Source: Acidicapsa acidisoli (GTDB lineage Bacteria > Acidobacteriota > Terriglobia > Terriglobales > Acidobacteriaceae). Taken from it: a stretch of DNA of 64,000 nucleotides. Shown here one piece after another: positions 9,247-18,618 of the stretch. Within the stretch, counting starts at the first letter, position 1. Each line of letters opens with the position of its first letter. The stretch spans positions 2,108,001 through 2,172,000 of the forward strand of contig NZ_JAGSYI010000001.1 in assembly GCF_025685625.1 (NCBI RefSeq), given 5' to 3'. The position numbers and the translations under genes are program-made. The notes under the pieces were generated by a model. It had not been told where the DNA came from. It made no database searches and worked only from the letters and a program-made list of their open reading frames with translations.

Positions 9247-10653
9247 TTATTGGTGATTTGCGGTAGCCTCACCGCTGTCATCATCGTCCGAGAAGCCGAT
9301 CCATTGGCTGCGCGCTGTCTGATAGTGCTTGTCGGGGTCGTAGAGTTCGACGGGTAGTTTCATGGCTTCTGCTTTGAGCAACCCGGTTGCCGAACGGATT
9401 TGCAGGATGGCAAGCGTAATATCATGCTCGGCCTGAATGACGGCGGTCTTGGCGTCGATCAGTTCCTGCTCGGCGTTGAGCACATCGAGCGTCGTGCGCG
9501 TTCCGGCCTTCGCCTCTTCCCGGACATTCTGCAAGGAGAGATCGGCAGCATCCCGCTCGGCTTCGTCAGCTATCAATGTGCTGCGGGCGGTCTCAAGGCC
9601 ATGCCAGCCATCTGTGGCGTCTTCGTAAACCTGGTGCCGCGCTTCCTCAAGCTTCATGCGCTGTTCGGTGACCTTCTGCTCTGCGGCGCGCGTGCGCGAA
9701 TAATCGGCGCCGGTCTTGTAAAGCGGCATCGTCACCTGCACAAGAACCTGCGAACTGTCCTGTCGGCCAGGGATATAGGTGCTCTGGTCCCACTGCTTTT
9801 GCGTCGTGCCGACAAGATCGACTTCGGGCAGAAGGCTGCCTTTGTTGAGATCGACCTCCGCATCCGCCTCGTCGTAATTTGCGGTGGCCGCCGCAATGCC
9901 GGGATTATGCTTCTTGGCGAGATTGAGCGTTTCATCGAGGCTGGCCGCGTCGGCCAGTTCCAGATGCGGCGGTTGCAAGGTGCCAGGAATATCGCCGACG
10001 AGATGGACGTAGGCAGCGCGGTGGCGTTCAAGATCGCTTTCGGCCTTGAGACGGTCTGCTTCGGCTCGCTTCAGTCGGGATTCCGCCTGATGCACGTCGG
10101 TCGTGCCGACATCTCCTTGCTTCAATCGTTCCTTCGTGGCATTCAACTCGTCACGCAGCACGCGCTCGTTATCGCGGTCGAGCGCGACCAGCGCCAGATC
10201 ATGCACGACATCGATATAGGCCGTGCCGGTATCGAGGAACAGTTTCTGCTCCGTAACCTGCAGATTGGCGCGCTCGGCTTCAACCTGCTTCTCGGCGGCG
10301 CGCGTCTGCGCGACGGTGCGAAAGCCCCGGAACAGCGGCTGCGTGAACTGCAGGCCTGTACTGCGGGGTGTGAGGCCGTTGGATGACGTGGGTATAGGGG
10401 CAGATGACGGGTCGTGAACCGCCTGATTGCTGATCCCGGCATTGGCCGTCGCTTCGATATCCGGCCGCCAGTTACTAAGAGCTTGCGACACCTGCTCATC
10501 CGTCTCGCGCAGCTTGGCGCGTTCGGCAAGCAGGGTTGGATTAGTCTCGTAAACCTGCACCAGCGCCTGCTCGATAGTCTCGGCGGCTGCATATCCAGGA
10601 ATGACCAGACCGGCGATCGCCACCACTCCCACACACCGCAGATACGACTTCAT
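9247..10653 (-). CDS. TolC-family outer-membrane channel
   Basis: A 468-residue outer-membrane efflux protein forming the exit duct of the type I secretion system. The start at 10653 is chosen because it begins the signal peptide (KSYLRCVGVVAIAG, cleaved near YAAAE). The mature part carries two OEP repeats with long helical hairpins, such as ETIEQALVQVYETNPTLLA at the start and TLDVLNAEQELIDAK in the second repeat. A charged acidic tail ends the protein. Forty-five bases separate it from the RTX gene and two from the ABC gene, so the whole cassette is one transcription unit. Confidence 0.93.
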   Translation of the reverse strand: MKSYLRCVGVVAIAGLVIPGYAAAETIEQALVQVYETNPTLLAERAKLRETDEQVSQALSNWRPDIEATANAGISNQAVHDPSSAPIPTSSNGLTPRSTGLQFTQPLFRGFRTVAQTRAAEKQVEAERANLQVTEQKLFLDTGTAYIDVVHDLALVALDRDNERVLRDELNATKERLKQGDVGTTDVHQAESRLKRAEADRLKAESDLERHRAAYVHLVGDIPGTLQPPHLELADAASLDETLNLAKKHNPGIAAATANYDEADAEVDLNKGSLLPEVDLVGTTQKQWDQSTYIPGRQDSSQVLVQVTMPLYKTGADYSRTRAAEQKVTEQRMKLEEARHQVYEDATDGWHGLETARSTLIADEAERDAADLSLQNVREEAKAGTRTTLDVLNAEQELIDAKTAVIQAEHDITLAILQIRSATGLLKAEAMKLPVELYDPDKHYQTARSQWIGFSDDDDSGEATANHQ

Positions 10654-10698
10654 CGAGGGCCTTTTGGTAAACGTTACGCCGGTCAACCCATTCGTCAG

Positions 10699-13600
10699 CT
10701 ACCACGCCGCCGCTATCGCATTTTGCAGAGTCGTATTCGTCGGCATGGTCGTGCCCGAAGTTTGCGGATTGAAGCTGGAATGAGCCGATTGATAGGTCGC
10801 CATCGCGGAAACAAGTGACGCCACACTCGAATTCAAGAGCGTCGAACCATCCGCCGTGAAGCTGCTGACCTGATCGGCGGAACTGTTGTACCACCCCGAG
10901 ATATCGATTTGATCGGAGGTCCCCAGCAGATCGATCAAAAGATCGTTGCCGCTCCTCTTGAACCAGAGGTCCTCATCCGTGGTGCTGGAGGACGTAAAGT
11001 CGATCGTTCCAGCGGCGGCGCTGCCATTACCGGCATCGTAAATCGTATCCGCCGTTCCGAAGCTCGAACCGAATTCGTAGGTATTCGTGCCGCCATCACC
11101 ATAGAGCGTGTCGGTTCCGGTTCCCGCTTCAAGTGTCGTATTACCCGAACCGGCGTAGACATAGTCACCCGCCCCGTTGCCCGCTTCGAGCGTATCGCTG
11201 CCCGAACCGCCGATAAGAGTCTGGCCGTCCTGGTTGCCACCAACGAAGGTAACGCTGCCGCTGGTGTATTGGGACGAAAGTTCCGATGCACCACTGCCCG
11301 ACATCCCGCTGAGGTCGTAGGTGCCTGATCCCCAGACATAGAGTGTTGAGCCTGAGGCGTTGAGTGTACTGAAACCGGAAAGTTCTCCTGATGTCAGGAA
11401 TAGATGGCTGGCGTCCACATTCAACGTCTGGACATCACTGATCGTCAGGCCGGTAAGATCGTCGGTATGCGCATCGAGGGTGTTATCGCTGCCGCTGCCG
11501 GTAACGGCCGTGCCGCTGGTGCCGTTGTAAATGACAAAGTCGTTCGTGCCGCTGCCCCCTTCGAGAGTATCGACGCCCGCGCCGTCAACGAGTGTGTCTG
11601 ATCCCGAACCGCCGATAAGGGTATTCGTGCCAGATCCGGCATAAAGGTAATCTCCCGCGCCGCCTCCGGCTTCGAGCGTGTCCGTTCCTGAGCCGCCGAT
11701 CAGCGTCTGTCCATCCTGATCATTGCCGATCAGCGTTACATTGGCGGATGTATCGGCGGCGCTGAGGTTCAAGGTGCTTACGACATCGACGCTGCTCAGA
11801 TCATACGTTCCGGTGTCCGAGGCATACATCGTCACGCCGCCAGCATCGATCGTCGTAAAGCCGGCCAGTTCCTCAGCCGTAACTGTAATCGAATATCCGC
11901 CGATATAGAGCGTCTGCACACCGCTGACGGTCATACCGGAAATGTCCGTGACGGAGGAATCAACCTGCAGCGTGTTGCTTCCTGTACCGCCGGTGACGCT
12001 TGTGCCGCTGGTGCCATTCTCGATGACAAAAGTGTTTGTGCCACTGCCGCCTTCGAAAGTATCGACGCCTGCCCCGTCATAGAACGTATCGGAACCCGAA
12101 CCGCCAACAAGCGTATTGTCACCCGAGCCGGCGTAGAGATAATCGCCGCTGCCGCCGCCGGCTTCGACCGTATCGGCGCCAGAGCCGCCGATCAGTGTCT
12201 CGTTATCTTCATCATTGCCGATGATTGTCACATCCGCAGTCGTGGTGGCGGCGCTGATCGTCAACGCTCCGGTGCCCCCGGCCGCGCTGATGTCATAGGT
12301 CCCGACGGGAGAGACATAGATCCCCGCAAAGCCATAACCGTTCCCGTTAATCGTGGTGAACTGGTCCAGTTCCTGCGCCGTCAGCGTCACATAACTCGAA
12401 CCTTCAATATCGAGCGTCTGGATGCCGGTGATGACATCTTGCGTCAGATCGTCGCTCGTTGTCGCATCGTTCACGACGAGGATGTTGTTCGCGCCGGCGA
12501 CGCCGGTGATGACAGCGCCCGGACCGTCGAGCGTGAACGTCACATCACCGCTGCCATCGGCGATACCCGGCAGCGCATGCAGTTCATCGACGATCGATGC
12601 CGTGATCGCCGCGCCGGCTGCGGAGAAATCATCCGCCAGCGCGCTGTCATATTCGCTTTGCGACAGACTGAGATCACTCGCCAACGTGTCCATGAACACG
12701 CCCATCGCACCGAGGTATTGAAGTGCCGTGGTCGTATCCGCGGGAACATTGTCACCCACCGCCGTGGCAAGCGTGGAAAGGTCCGTCGAACCCGTGAGGC
12801 TATCGGTATCGTAATCGTAGGTGACACCCGGCAGATATTGCGCCAGGGGACCTTGCGCCAAAAAGCTTTCGGTTTCATAGCTCAGGAACTGGCTGTAGGT
12901 CTTTTCCAGCGCCTGTCCTGTGCCCGCGGTGCCGGGGTTGGTCGTTCCGGAATCGGGGTCCTCCCAACTCTCTCCGTTCACCGCCTCGAGGACACCGAGA
13001 TCTTGCGCATTGACGTATGATCCGCGGCTCGTTGGGTCGGTACTCGCCACACCTGCCCATTCGTACATGATCGTTTGCATCTGCTGGTTGAACGTCGCCG
13101 CGTCGGCGAGCGTGTCCGTCGCAAGGCCCTCCACTTCCCCAAGCAATGTCGGGTCGAGACTTTCGGCGATGTACAGATCAGGCATGGTGCCATAACCGCG
13201 AAGGTTAGGCAGCGCGAGTGTTTCGGGGTCAAACGTGTAGGAACCGGTATAGGTGCTGTCGAGCGTGCTGTTGTCGAAGAACGCCTCGGCGACCTGCCCA
13301 GTGCCTCCGGAATAAGTGAAGGTCGCCACCTGACCGATCTCGTTGCCGTTGACGATCTCGTTCTCGGGCGAGGTCTCGAGGCTGATCGAGGTGATGCCGA
13401 GCGAGGAGAGCCTTTGCACTTCACCGGGATCGACTGTGCCATTGCCGTTCGCGTCGACCCACACATAGAGGCTGGAGAAGCCGGGATCGCTGCTGTTGAT
13501 CACGCCGTCGTCGTTGCTGTCGAGCGCTTGCAAGGCGGCGAAGCCGTTAGTCGAGGAATTGCCGAACAGATCGCTGATGCTCGTCGGATCAGTCGTGTCG

Positions 13601-15363
13601 ACAAGGATGCCGGTTCCCGGTCCGACCCAGCCTGTGTGCACCGCATAACCCGTGCCAAAGAGATCGAAATAGGCCGAAGAATCCGCAAGCGATGTCAGCT
13701 GCACCCCCGTCGCGGTTCCGCCGCCCATGCCGCTCAGATCCAGAACGATCGGATCGATCATCGTTCCATTGAACCCGCTCGACGCGCCTAACGCTCCGGA
13801 GCCGTCTGATGTTGGACCACCGTCAGGAAGAGGACCTCCTGATATTAGCGAGGTATCGCCGGTGTCGGAATCGAGAGAGTAAGAGGTGCCCCCACCGCCG
13901 GAAGTCTGATAGTAAAGCGTCGGTCCACCTCCGCCACCGCTGCCGATATACACGGGACCAGAAGGCGAAATGGGACTGCTGCTTCCACCACCACCACCAC
14001 CGCCGCCGACCGGAGTGTAGGTTGTTGTGCCATAGAGCTTATCCACGGTTAGCGTGCCGATCACGGTGCCGCTGCTGTTCGTAATGCTGACATCGAGCAG
14101 ATAATCAACCCCGGGCGTCGCCCATCCATCAGTGTTATAAATTCCTGCCCACGTTCCGGGCGAAAGGACGGCACAGACGCTCCCTCCGTCGTCCATGATT
14201 ACAAGTGAACCCGGGCTGATCGCATTACCTGTAAGACTGATGGGAGAACCGACAGCGTAGGCAGCATTGCTGCTCAGGCTATCGCTCCCCGAGCCGTCGA
14301 TGTTCGGATCGTAGACGTAGCTCTCGTTGCCGGCCGCATCCAGATCGGACAAATCATCAAGTGTTGTCCCAGGCGTGTCTACTGCAGTTGGCACATATGC
14401 AACCGTGCCCGGAGCCATGCCCGACCAGGAGCCGCCATAAATTTTATTCAACCCCTCGCTTAGCCGTAGGAGCTCGCTTCCGTTAACGATGCTGATACTG
14501 TTGTTCGCAACAATGTTGTTCGCAGTATAAGCGTCTGTCGCACCAATATCTCCAGGCTGGGCCACGTAGTAGCCTTGGGAGATCAGATATTCTTCAAGCG
14601 ACAAGTTGGCTATGTCTCCGGGGTCGGGGTCGGTGACGAAAGCCTGCTGAATAACTTGGGCCGCTGTCAACGTACCCGTGAATGAAGTTGTAGATATTTT
14701 TTGCTCAAACGTAATGAGAGATTTGAGATCAACAGAGCCGCTACTTATCGGAGATTCGGTGCTAGGTTGAAATCCAAGCATAAGCAGGGCTTCATCTATA
14801 CGCCGGTTGGGCACATCGGTATTTGGGCTGAACGCCACATCATAGGCGACTGCGCCCCAGTTCTTGTCTGCTGTATCGGAAGCAAGATTTGGGATTCTCG
14901 TAAAGGCGCGAGGTGCGCCGTACAACACATCTTCAAGTCCGGCCCACACCTGCGGAGGCGTCGTTGCTGGATTTGCATAATTTTCAAGTTCCGGATCGAC
15001 AACATCAGTGAAATAATTATCCGTGAGCCGTAGCGCTGTAGTGGCATTAATCGTCACTCCACTCCCCAGCGCAGTATTGAGGCTTGTATCGGAACCATCG
15101 GTTGTCGGGGGGCTAGTTGCCACAGCTGAGATGGCGACCCATTGAGCAGCTTCTATCGTAGGGTCAGATGACAAAATCCCTGCATTTTCTAATTGAGTTT
15201 CAGCGTCTATCGTGGAATCTAAATTATCTGTTATGTCGAACCCATATCCAACGTTTAATTTATAGCCGGTACTGGAATGATCGACATAAAATCCTGAAAC
15301 GGTGAGGCCAGGATTCTCCTCTGAAGTTACAAATCCATCCCTGATACTGGTGTAGTCGGTCAT
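10699..15363 (-). CDS. Giant RTX protein with lysozyme-like N-terminal domain, likely T1SS substrate
   Basis: A 1554-residue acidic, Gly/Ser/Thr/Asp-rich secreted protein. Residues 5-200 resemble the T4/pesticin lysozyme fold: an early acidic SEENPG, then NVGYGFDI, a helical region with ALRLTDNYF, and the terminal NRRIDEALLMLG. A LysM-like or linker region follows, then a glycine-rich stretch (about 450-495). Next comes the DPIVLDL-type module common in large RTX proteins, with EF-hand-like DSNDDG and DANGNG loops near 610-650. Residues about 1050-1420 hold three repeat modules containing GGSGxDTL calcium-binding nonapeptides. There is no Sec signal. RTX repeats and the adjacent exporter indicate type I secretion through a C-terminal signal. 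The start has a GAGGAG site. Export is well supported; the lysozyme call is a motif-level inference. Confidence 0.85.
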   Translation of the reverse strand: MTDYTSIRDGFVTSEENPGLTVSGFYVDHSSTGYKLNVGYGFDITDNLDSTIDAETQLENAGILSSDPTIEAAQWVAISAVATSPPTTDGSDTSLNTALGSGVTINATTALRLTDNYFTDVVDPELENYANPATTPPQVWAGLEDVLYGAPRAFTRIPNLASDTADKNWGAVAYDVAFSPNTDVPNRRIDEALLMLGFQPSTESPISSGSVDLKSLITFEQKISTTSFTGTLTAAQVIQQAFVTDPDPGDIANLSLEEYLISQGYYVAQPGDIGATDAYTANNIVANNSISIVNGSELLRLSEGLNKIYGGSWSGMAPGTVAYVPTAVDTPGTTLDDLSDLDAAGNESYVYDPNIDGSGSDSLSSNAAYAVGSPISLTGNAISPGSLVIMDDGGSVCAVLSPGTWAGIYNTDGWATPGVDYLLDVSITNSSGTVIGTLTVDKLYGTTTYTPVGGGGGGGGSSSPISPSGPVYIGSGGGGGPTLYYQTSGGGGTSYSLDSDTGDTSLISGGPLPDGGPTSDGSGALGASSGFNGTMIDPIVLDLSGMGGGTATGVQLTSLADSSAYFDLFGTGYAVHTGWVGPGTGILVDTTDPTSISDLFGNSSTNGFAALQALDSNDDGVINSSDPGFSSLYVWVDANGNGTVDPGEVQRLSSLGITSISLETSPENEIVNGNEIGQVATFTYSGGTGQVAEAFFDNSTLDSTYTGSYTFDPETLALPNLRGYGTMPDLYIAESLDPTLLGEVEGLATDTLADAATFNQQMQTIMYEWAGVASTDPTSRGSYVNAQDLGVLEAVNGESWEDPDSGTTNPGTAGTGQALEKTYSQFLSYETESFLAQGPLAQYLPGVTYDYDTDSLTGSTDLSTLATAVGDNVPADTTTALQYLGAMGVFMDTLASDLSLSQSEYDSALADDFSAAGAAITASIVDELHALPGIADGSGDVTFTLDGPGAVITGVAGANNILVVNDATTSDDLTQDVITGIQTLDIEGSSYVTLTAQELDQFTTINGNGYGFAGIYVSPVGTYDISAAGGTGALTISAATTTADVTIIGNDEDNETLIGGSGADTVEAGGGSGDYLYAGSGDNTLVGGSGSDTFYDGAGVDTFEGGSGTNTFVIENGTSGTSVTGGTGSNTLQVDSSVTDISGMTVSGVQTLYIGGYSITVTAEELAGFTTIDAGGVTMYASDTGTYDLSSVDVVSTLNLSAADTSANVTLIGNDQDGQTLIGGSGTDTLEAGGGAGDYLYAGSGTNTLIGGSGSDTLVDGAGVDTLEGGSGTNDFVIYNGTSGTAVTGSGSDNTLDAHTDDLTGLTISDVQTLNVDASHLFLTSGELSGFSTLNASGSTLYVWGSGTYDLSGMSGSGASELSSQYTSGSVTFVGGNQDGQTLIGGSGSDTLEAGNGAGDYVYAGSGNTTLEAGTGTDTLYGDGGTNTYEFGSSFGTADTIYDAGNGSAAAGTIDFTSSSTTDEDLWFKRSGNDLLIDLLGTSDQIDISGWYNSSADQVSSFTADGSTLLNSSVASLVSAMATYQSAHSSFNPQTSGTTMPTNTTLQNAIAAAW
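11100..12215 (-). repeat. Three imperfect tandem modules inside the RTX gene
   Basis: Related blocks recur at intervals of about 486-490 bases; equivalent points lie near 11160, 11648 and 12138. Each encodes roughly 163 residues: a beta-rich segment with a VQTLxI/VxxxxxxLT core and a YDLSG-type turn, then a run of RTX nonapeptides (LIGGSGxDTLEAG, then LYAGSG). The N-terminal module is the most diverged from the other two. Confidence 0.8.
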
Positions 15364-15397
15364 CTCCCGCTCCTCTTTGTATAAGTTGAAAGATTAT

Positions 15398-15880
15398 TCA
15401 GGGAATTACTCCGTCCTTCGGCATCGCTTTCCCTTCCGACTGCACGCATCCTCCGGTTAATACGATGGGAGGCGAATCTTCATAGGCGATGAAGTTTAGG
15501 TCGCTATGGCTGAATTGCAGAGTCTTAGGATTGAGCTTCCATCCCCGAATGTGTAAGATGAAGCGGCGAGTGGCCACCTCTTCCCCTTCGGGATTCATAG
15601 AGGTAGTTCGTTGGGTGAAGATAAGATCATTTTGTGCTCCCATCGGCAGCTCAATTGTGCCTTTAGCTACGCCACCTAGGTGACCTGCCGCCGCCATCCA
15701 TAATTCACCGGTTTCATCATCCAAGCGCAATATGGTCTTCGCATATACCACGTTGGACTCCAACGCTCCTTCTTCCCATCTGAGCGCCTGTTTCGTCGTA
15801 CATTCAAAGACGGCTGCGTAAGCCGAATTCGCAACCATCGAAATCAGAATTAAAACGATCGGCGAGATTTTCTTACCCAT
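15398..15880 (-). CDS. Small exported protein heading the RTX secretion operon
   Basis: A 160-residue protein of unknown family with a clear Sec signal peptide (GKKISPIVLILISMVANSAYA), so it is periplasmic. The start at 15880 has a GAGGAGC ribosome site a few bases upstream; a longer frame reaching 15976 is rejected because it buries the signal peptide. The mature part is beta-rich with two cysteines (FECTTK near the N-terminus and GGCVQ near the C-terminus) that could form a disulfide. It lies 34 bases before the RTX gene on the same strand. Because the RTX protein has a lysozyme-like domain, this gene is a candidate periplasmic immunity or lysozyme-inhibitor protein. That is inference; no inhibitor motif is recognised. 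Confidence 0.65.
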   Translation of the reverse strand: MGKKISPIVLILISMVANSAYAAVFECTTKQALRWEEGALESNVVYAKTILRLDDETGELWMAAAGHLGGVAKGTIELPMGAQNDLIFTQRTTSMNPEGEEVATRRFILHIRGWKLNPKTLQFSHSDLNFIAYEDSPPIVLTGGCVQSEGKAMPKDGVIP

Positions 15881-16057
15881 CTGCTCCTCGAAGCTTGAAG
15901 TTCGAATGCGCCTGCGCAACGGGAAGACAACGGCACATATAAAGGCGGGAACGGTGCTGCACGATGAAGGCTGCACTTCACATCGCAGCGTATGTAATCA
16001 GGTCATAAATTTATCGTCAACAACTTTCGGTAGTTTGATCGCGCGTTTCGTGACTTT

Positions 16058-16080
16058 TGCAATGCATACATTGCATGCAA
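16058..16080. promoter_or_regulatory. Nested palindromes upstream of the RTX secretion operon
   Basis: TGCAATG-CATA-CATTGCA (7-base arms, 4-base centre, 16058-16075) overlaps a perfect 10-base palindrome TTGCATGCAA (16071-16080). It lies 178 bases upstream of the 15880 start, in the spacer separating the secretion operon from the mobilization genes. This is typical of an operator for a dimeric regulator. No matching regulator is identified. Confidence 0.4.
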
Positions 16081-16264
16081 CATGGTCCCTGCAACTTTCT
16101 ATCGCCGTCGCGCGCAGATGAGACGGCTTCGATGGCGATCCTCAATCCAGAAAGAAGTTTGTGTTTTTAGGTGGTTCCTGCGGCCATCGCCCCGGGGATC
16201 AGATCCCTTTATCGACGGAATCTCGGCTGGGATGCGATCGTCTCTGTGGTCGGTGGTAGCGGAC

Positions 16265-16531
16265 TCAGGCTACCTCGTCCTGGCTCTTCGCACCTCCGGA
16301 TGTGGCGGGACGCTGCGGTGCAGGATCAGGCGGCATGACGCCTATGGGTAAAAGCATGGTGTAGCCATTCCACCCGCCGATGCTGGTCAGGTGCTGAAAA
16401 TTCTCAACCAAAATGTTGCCGCTGGGATCCTTTTCAACGCGCCCCTTGCCGACCGGCAGCCACTCGCGAAACTTCCCGGCTTCCCATCTCTGAAGCCAGA
16501 GGACATGCGTCAAGGGTTTGGTGCTCTGCAT
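16265..16531 (-). CDS. Small conserved-looking mobilization-region protein
   Basis: An 88-residue protein starting at the ATG at 16531 (QSTKPLTHVLW). It has an aromatic-rich core (WLQRWEAGKFREWLPVG and GGWNGYTMLLPIG) and a proline-rich, low-complexity tail. It lies at the end of the minus-strand relaxase operon. Short proteins with this Trp-rich pattern occur in alphaproteobacterial mobile elements, but I know of no assigned function. No signal peptide or membrane helix is visible, and the ribosome site is weak. Confidence 0.5.
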   Translation of the reverse strand: MQSTKPLTHVLWLQRWEAGKFREWLPVGKGRVEKDPSGNILVENFQHLTSIGGWNGYTMLLPIGVMPPDPAPQRPATSGGAKSQDEVA

Positions 16532-16556
16532 ATCGGGGGTTCTAGCACAAGGAGAG

Positions 16557-16799
16557 TCACAGAGAAAGATGGTGATGATCGGAATACGAAAAATCCTCGG
16601 ACGCTGCCGGCATGTTGGGTAGGTTGTTCCACTGCCACAACTCGGGTTCATAGAATTCCGGCGGGGGGATGGAAGGCCGACAGATGAGACGGCTCATGAT
16701 TTTTCGCGTATGCATGCGGAATGCCCGTCCGGTGTCTTCGCCACGGCTGCGCCACTTCACCGGTTGAGGTTTGAGTGCCGGATTCGTCATCGCTTTCAT
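16557..16799 (-). CDS. Small unknown protein following the relaxase
   Basis: An 80-residue frame (MKAMTNPALKPQPVKW) with a basic first half and an aromatic, proline-containing second half (PPPEFYEPELWQWNN). The reading frame stays open upstream to 17048, overlapping the relaxase 3' end; residues just before the chosen ATG (RKISSFAETLKLQFYE) look protein-like, so the real start may be further upstream at a non-ATG codon. Family unknown. It lies between the relaxase and the 88-residue gene on the same strand. Confidence 0.4.
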   Translation of the reverse strand: MKAMTNPALKPQPVKWRSRGEDTGRAFRMHTRKIMSRLICRPSIPPPEFYEPELWQWNNLPNMPAASEDFSYSDHHHLSL

Positions 16800-16902
16800 G
16801 ACTTCGTAGAATTGCAGTTTAAGCGTTTCGGCGAAGCTCGAGATCTTTCGGAGAAGAGTGGGTCTCTGGTCATCGCCGCGCTGTTCCCGAGTGGCGCGGC
16901 TT

Positions 16903-18618
16903 TCATCGTTCGCGTCCGCGTCTTTCGCGTTCCCTTGCCGCCGCGCGTTCTTCCTCTTCACGTTGCCGCGCAAGCATCTCGGTAAATTGGCTATAGTCGA
17001 TCGACGCATCCCGTTCCGCTTCGCGCGTTGTATTTGCATGGCGCGCATCGCGTTTCTGTTCCGGCGTCATGATCGGCGAGAAGAGAGATTCAAAAGCATC
17101 ACTGGCTGCATCGAAAGCCTTGCCCATAGTGCGGCTGGTTCGCATGTCGACTGAATTCGCGAGACGATCGCTGAAGGGCTCCCATTTATGCATCGGCCGG
17201 CCGAGCGACCCTGTCGGGCGTCCGTCCGGTTCCTGCTTCGTGTATCCGCGGCTCAAATCGCGGAAGGCCTGGCGTTCGATCTCAAGCTGAGCGCCGGCGA
17301 TCTCCTGCGTTTCCTGAATGCCTTTCACTCGGCTCACATCAAGTGTGCGCAGGAAGTCCGTCACATCCTTGCGGCTTTCGCCAGTCGTGCGGCGATCGAG
17401 CGTGATGACGTGTCCGAGCCCGTTGACGGCAACGAATTCATCTTTGCGATATTCGGGTGCATAGCGCCCCACTTCCCGCGCAAAGGCAGCATTGCGGTGA
17501 CTGAGATCCGCTTCCTCTTTCGTCGTGCGCGCGAGCCTGAAGCCCGCTTCCTCCAGATGCCGTTCGAACTCCGCCGGCGTCTCGCTGAGCGAATAGGCCA
17601 AGCGCACCGCTGCCCTCCGGTCATCGAGCTCTTTCTCCGTCCCTGCCCCCTTCTCTTTTTCCTGCTGCCCGCGCACTTTCGGCTCCGCATATCGGCCTTC
17701 GATCTTCTCTTTCGCAATCGCAGCGTCCGTGACAGCCTCTTGCCATTCCCTATCGCCCCGGTCACGGTCCCAGTGCACCGCTGTCTGTTCCTTAGCAACG
17801 CCCTTTTCCTTTTCGATCTGGCGCTCGACCTGGATCAACCGCGCCATCTCAACTGATGGCAGGTCCTCGCGGGCTATATCCCCGAGCCTTGTACGAATAT
17901 CGGATGCGGATACATCGAGGATGCGCTTGCCGAGCGCATGCATGCCCCCTTCGCGGTCGATGACGATGAAGTCACGCTTCTCCCCGCGCGCGAGCACAAA
18001 CCCCTCCTGCTCCAGCGCCGCCTGAAAGCTCATGCTATTGTCCGAGCGGTCCCAAGCCTGACGGATCGCGTTGCGGATTTCGTGAATGTTGAGACCGAGA
18101 CGGCGCGCCTGTTCTTCCTCGGCGCGCGTCGGCGCAAATCGGATTTTGTCCGGGCGCCGGTTGGTCACTTCTTCGAGACCAAATTCCATCTCCAGTTCGC
18201 GGCTTATGGCTTTCAGCCGTCGCTTGAAATACGGCAGCGGCTTTGCCATCAGTGTCTCTTCATCAATCCGGCTGAAGGCCACATGCATGTGCTCGCGGCC
18301 CTTTTCATGATCGATGTGAAAAGCAATCGCCCGCGGCTGCCCTCCAAGGCCAAGCATTCTTTCAATACGATCCGCCGCATGTTCCCATTGCGCGCGCGTG
18401 AGCATCTCGCCCTCCCGGTTGCGCACCTGTACATGAAAGAACGGCTGCTCGCATTGGGTCCCTTGTGACATGATCTGCACATCGCGGAAGCCGTCCTTAA
18501 TGTTCGTTGCCGCAAAGCCGCGCAGCTGCCAGAGCTCCGCAGTTTCGCCATCCTTGCCGGTCGTCATATAGACGGCAAGCCGCACGCCGTTATTGTGCGT
18601 CGTCCCCTTCGAGATCAC
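16903..18618 (-). CDS. Relaxase / mobilization nuclease (VirD2/MobA type)
   Basis: A 571-residue relaxase expected to nick oriT and lead single-stranded DNA transfer. The GTG at 18618 is chosen because it overlaps the upstream stop codon as GTGA. The N-terminal domain has the metal-binding histidine motif FHIDHEKGREHMHVAF near residue 105. A helical, Arg/Glu-rich C-terminal half follows, with coiled-coil character and repeated ARERERR at the end. Motif spacing fits the MOBP group, though subfamily placement needs an alignment. It is translationally coupled to the MobC-like gene, and a coupling protein is encoded about 7 kb away on the other strand. Confidence 0.88.
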   Translation of the reverse strand: MISKGTTHNNGVRLAVYMTTGKDGETAELWQLRGFAATNIKDGFRDVQIMSQGTQCEQPFFHVQVRNREGEMLTRAQWEHAADRIERMLGLGGQPRAIAFHIDHEKGREHMHVAFSRIDEETLMAKPLPYFKRRLKAISRELEMEFGLEEVTNRRPDKIRFAPTRAEEEQARRLGLNIHEIRNAIRQAWDRSDNSMSFQAALEQEGFVLARGEKRDFIVIDREGGMHALGKRILDVSASDIRTRLGDIAREDLPSVEMARLIQVERQIEKEKGVAKEQTAVHWDRDRGDREWQEAVTDAAIAKEKIEGRYAEPKVRGQQEKEKGAGTEKELDDRRAAVRLAYSLSETPAEFERHLEEAGFRLARTTKEEADLSHRNAAFAREVGRYAPEYRKDEFVAVNGLGHVITLDRRTTGESRKDVTDFLRTLDVSRVKGIQETQEIAGAQLEIERQAFRDLSRGYTKQEPDGRPTGSLGRPMHKWEPFSDRLANSVDMRTSRTMGKAFDAASDAFESLFSPIMTPEQKRDARHANTTREAERDASIDYSQFTEMLARQREEEERAAARERERRGRER

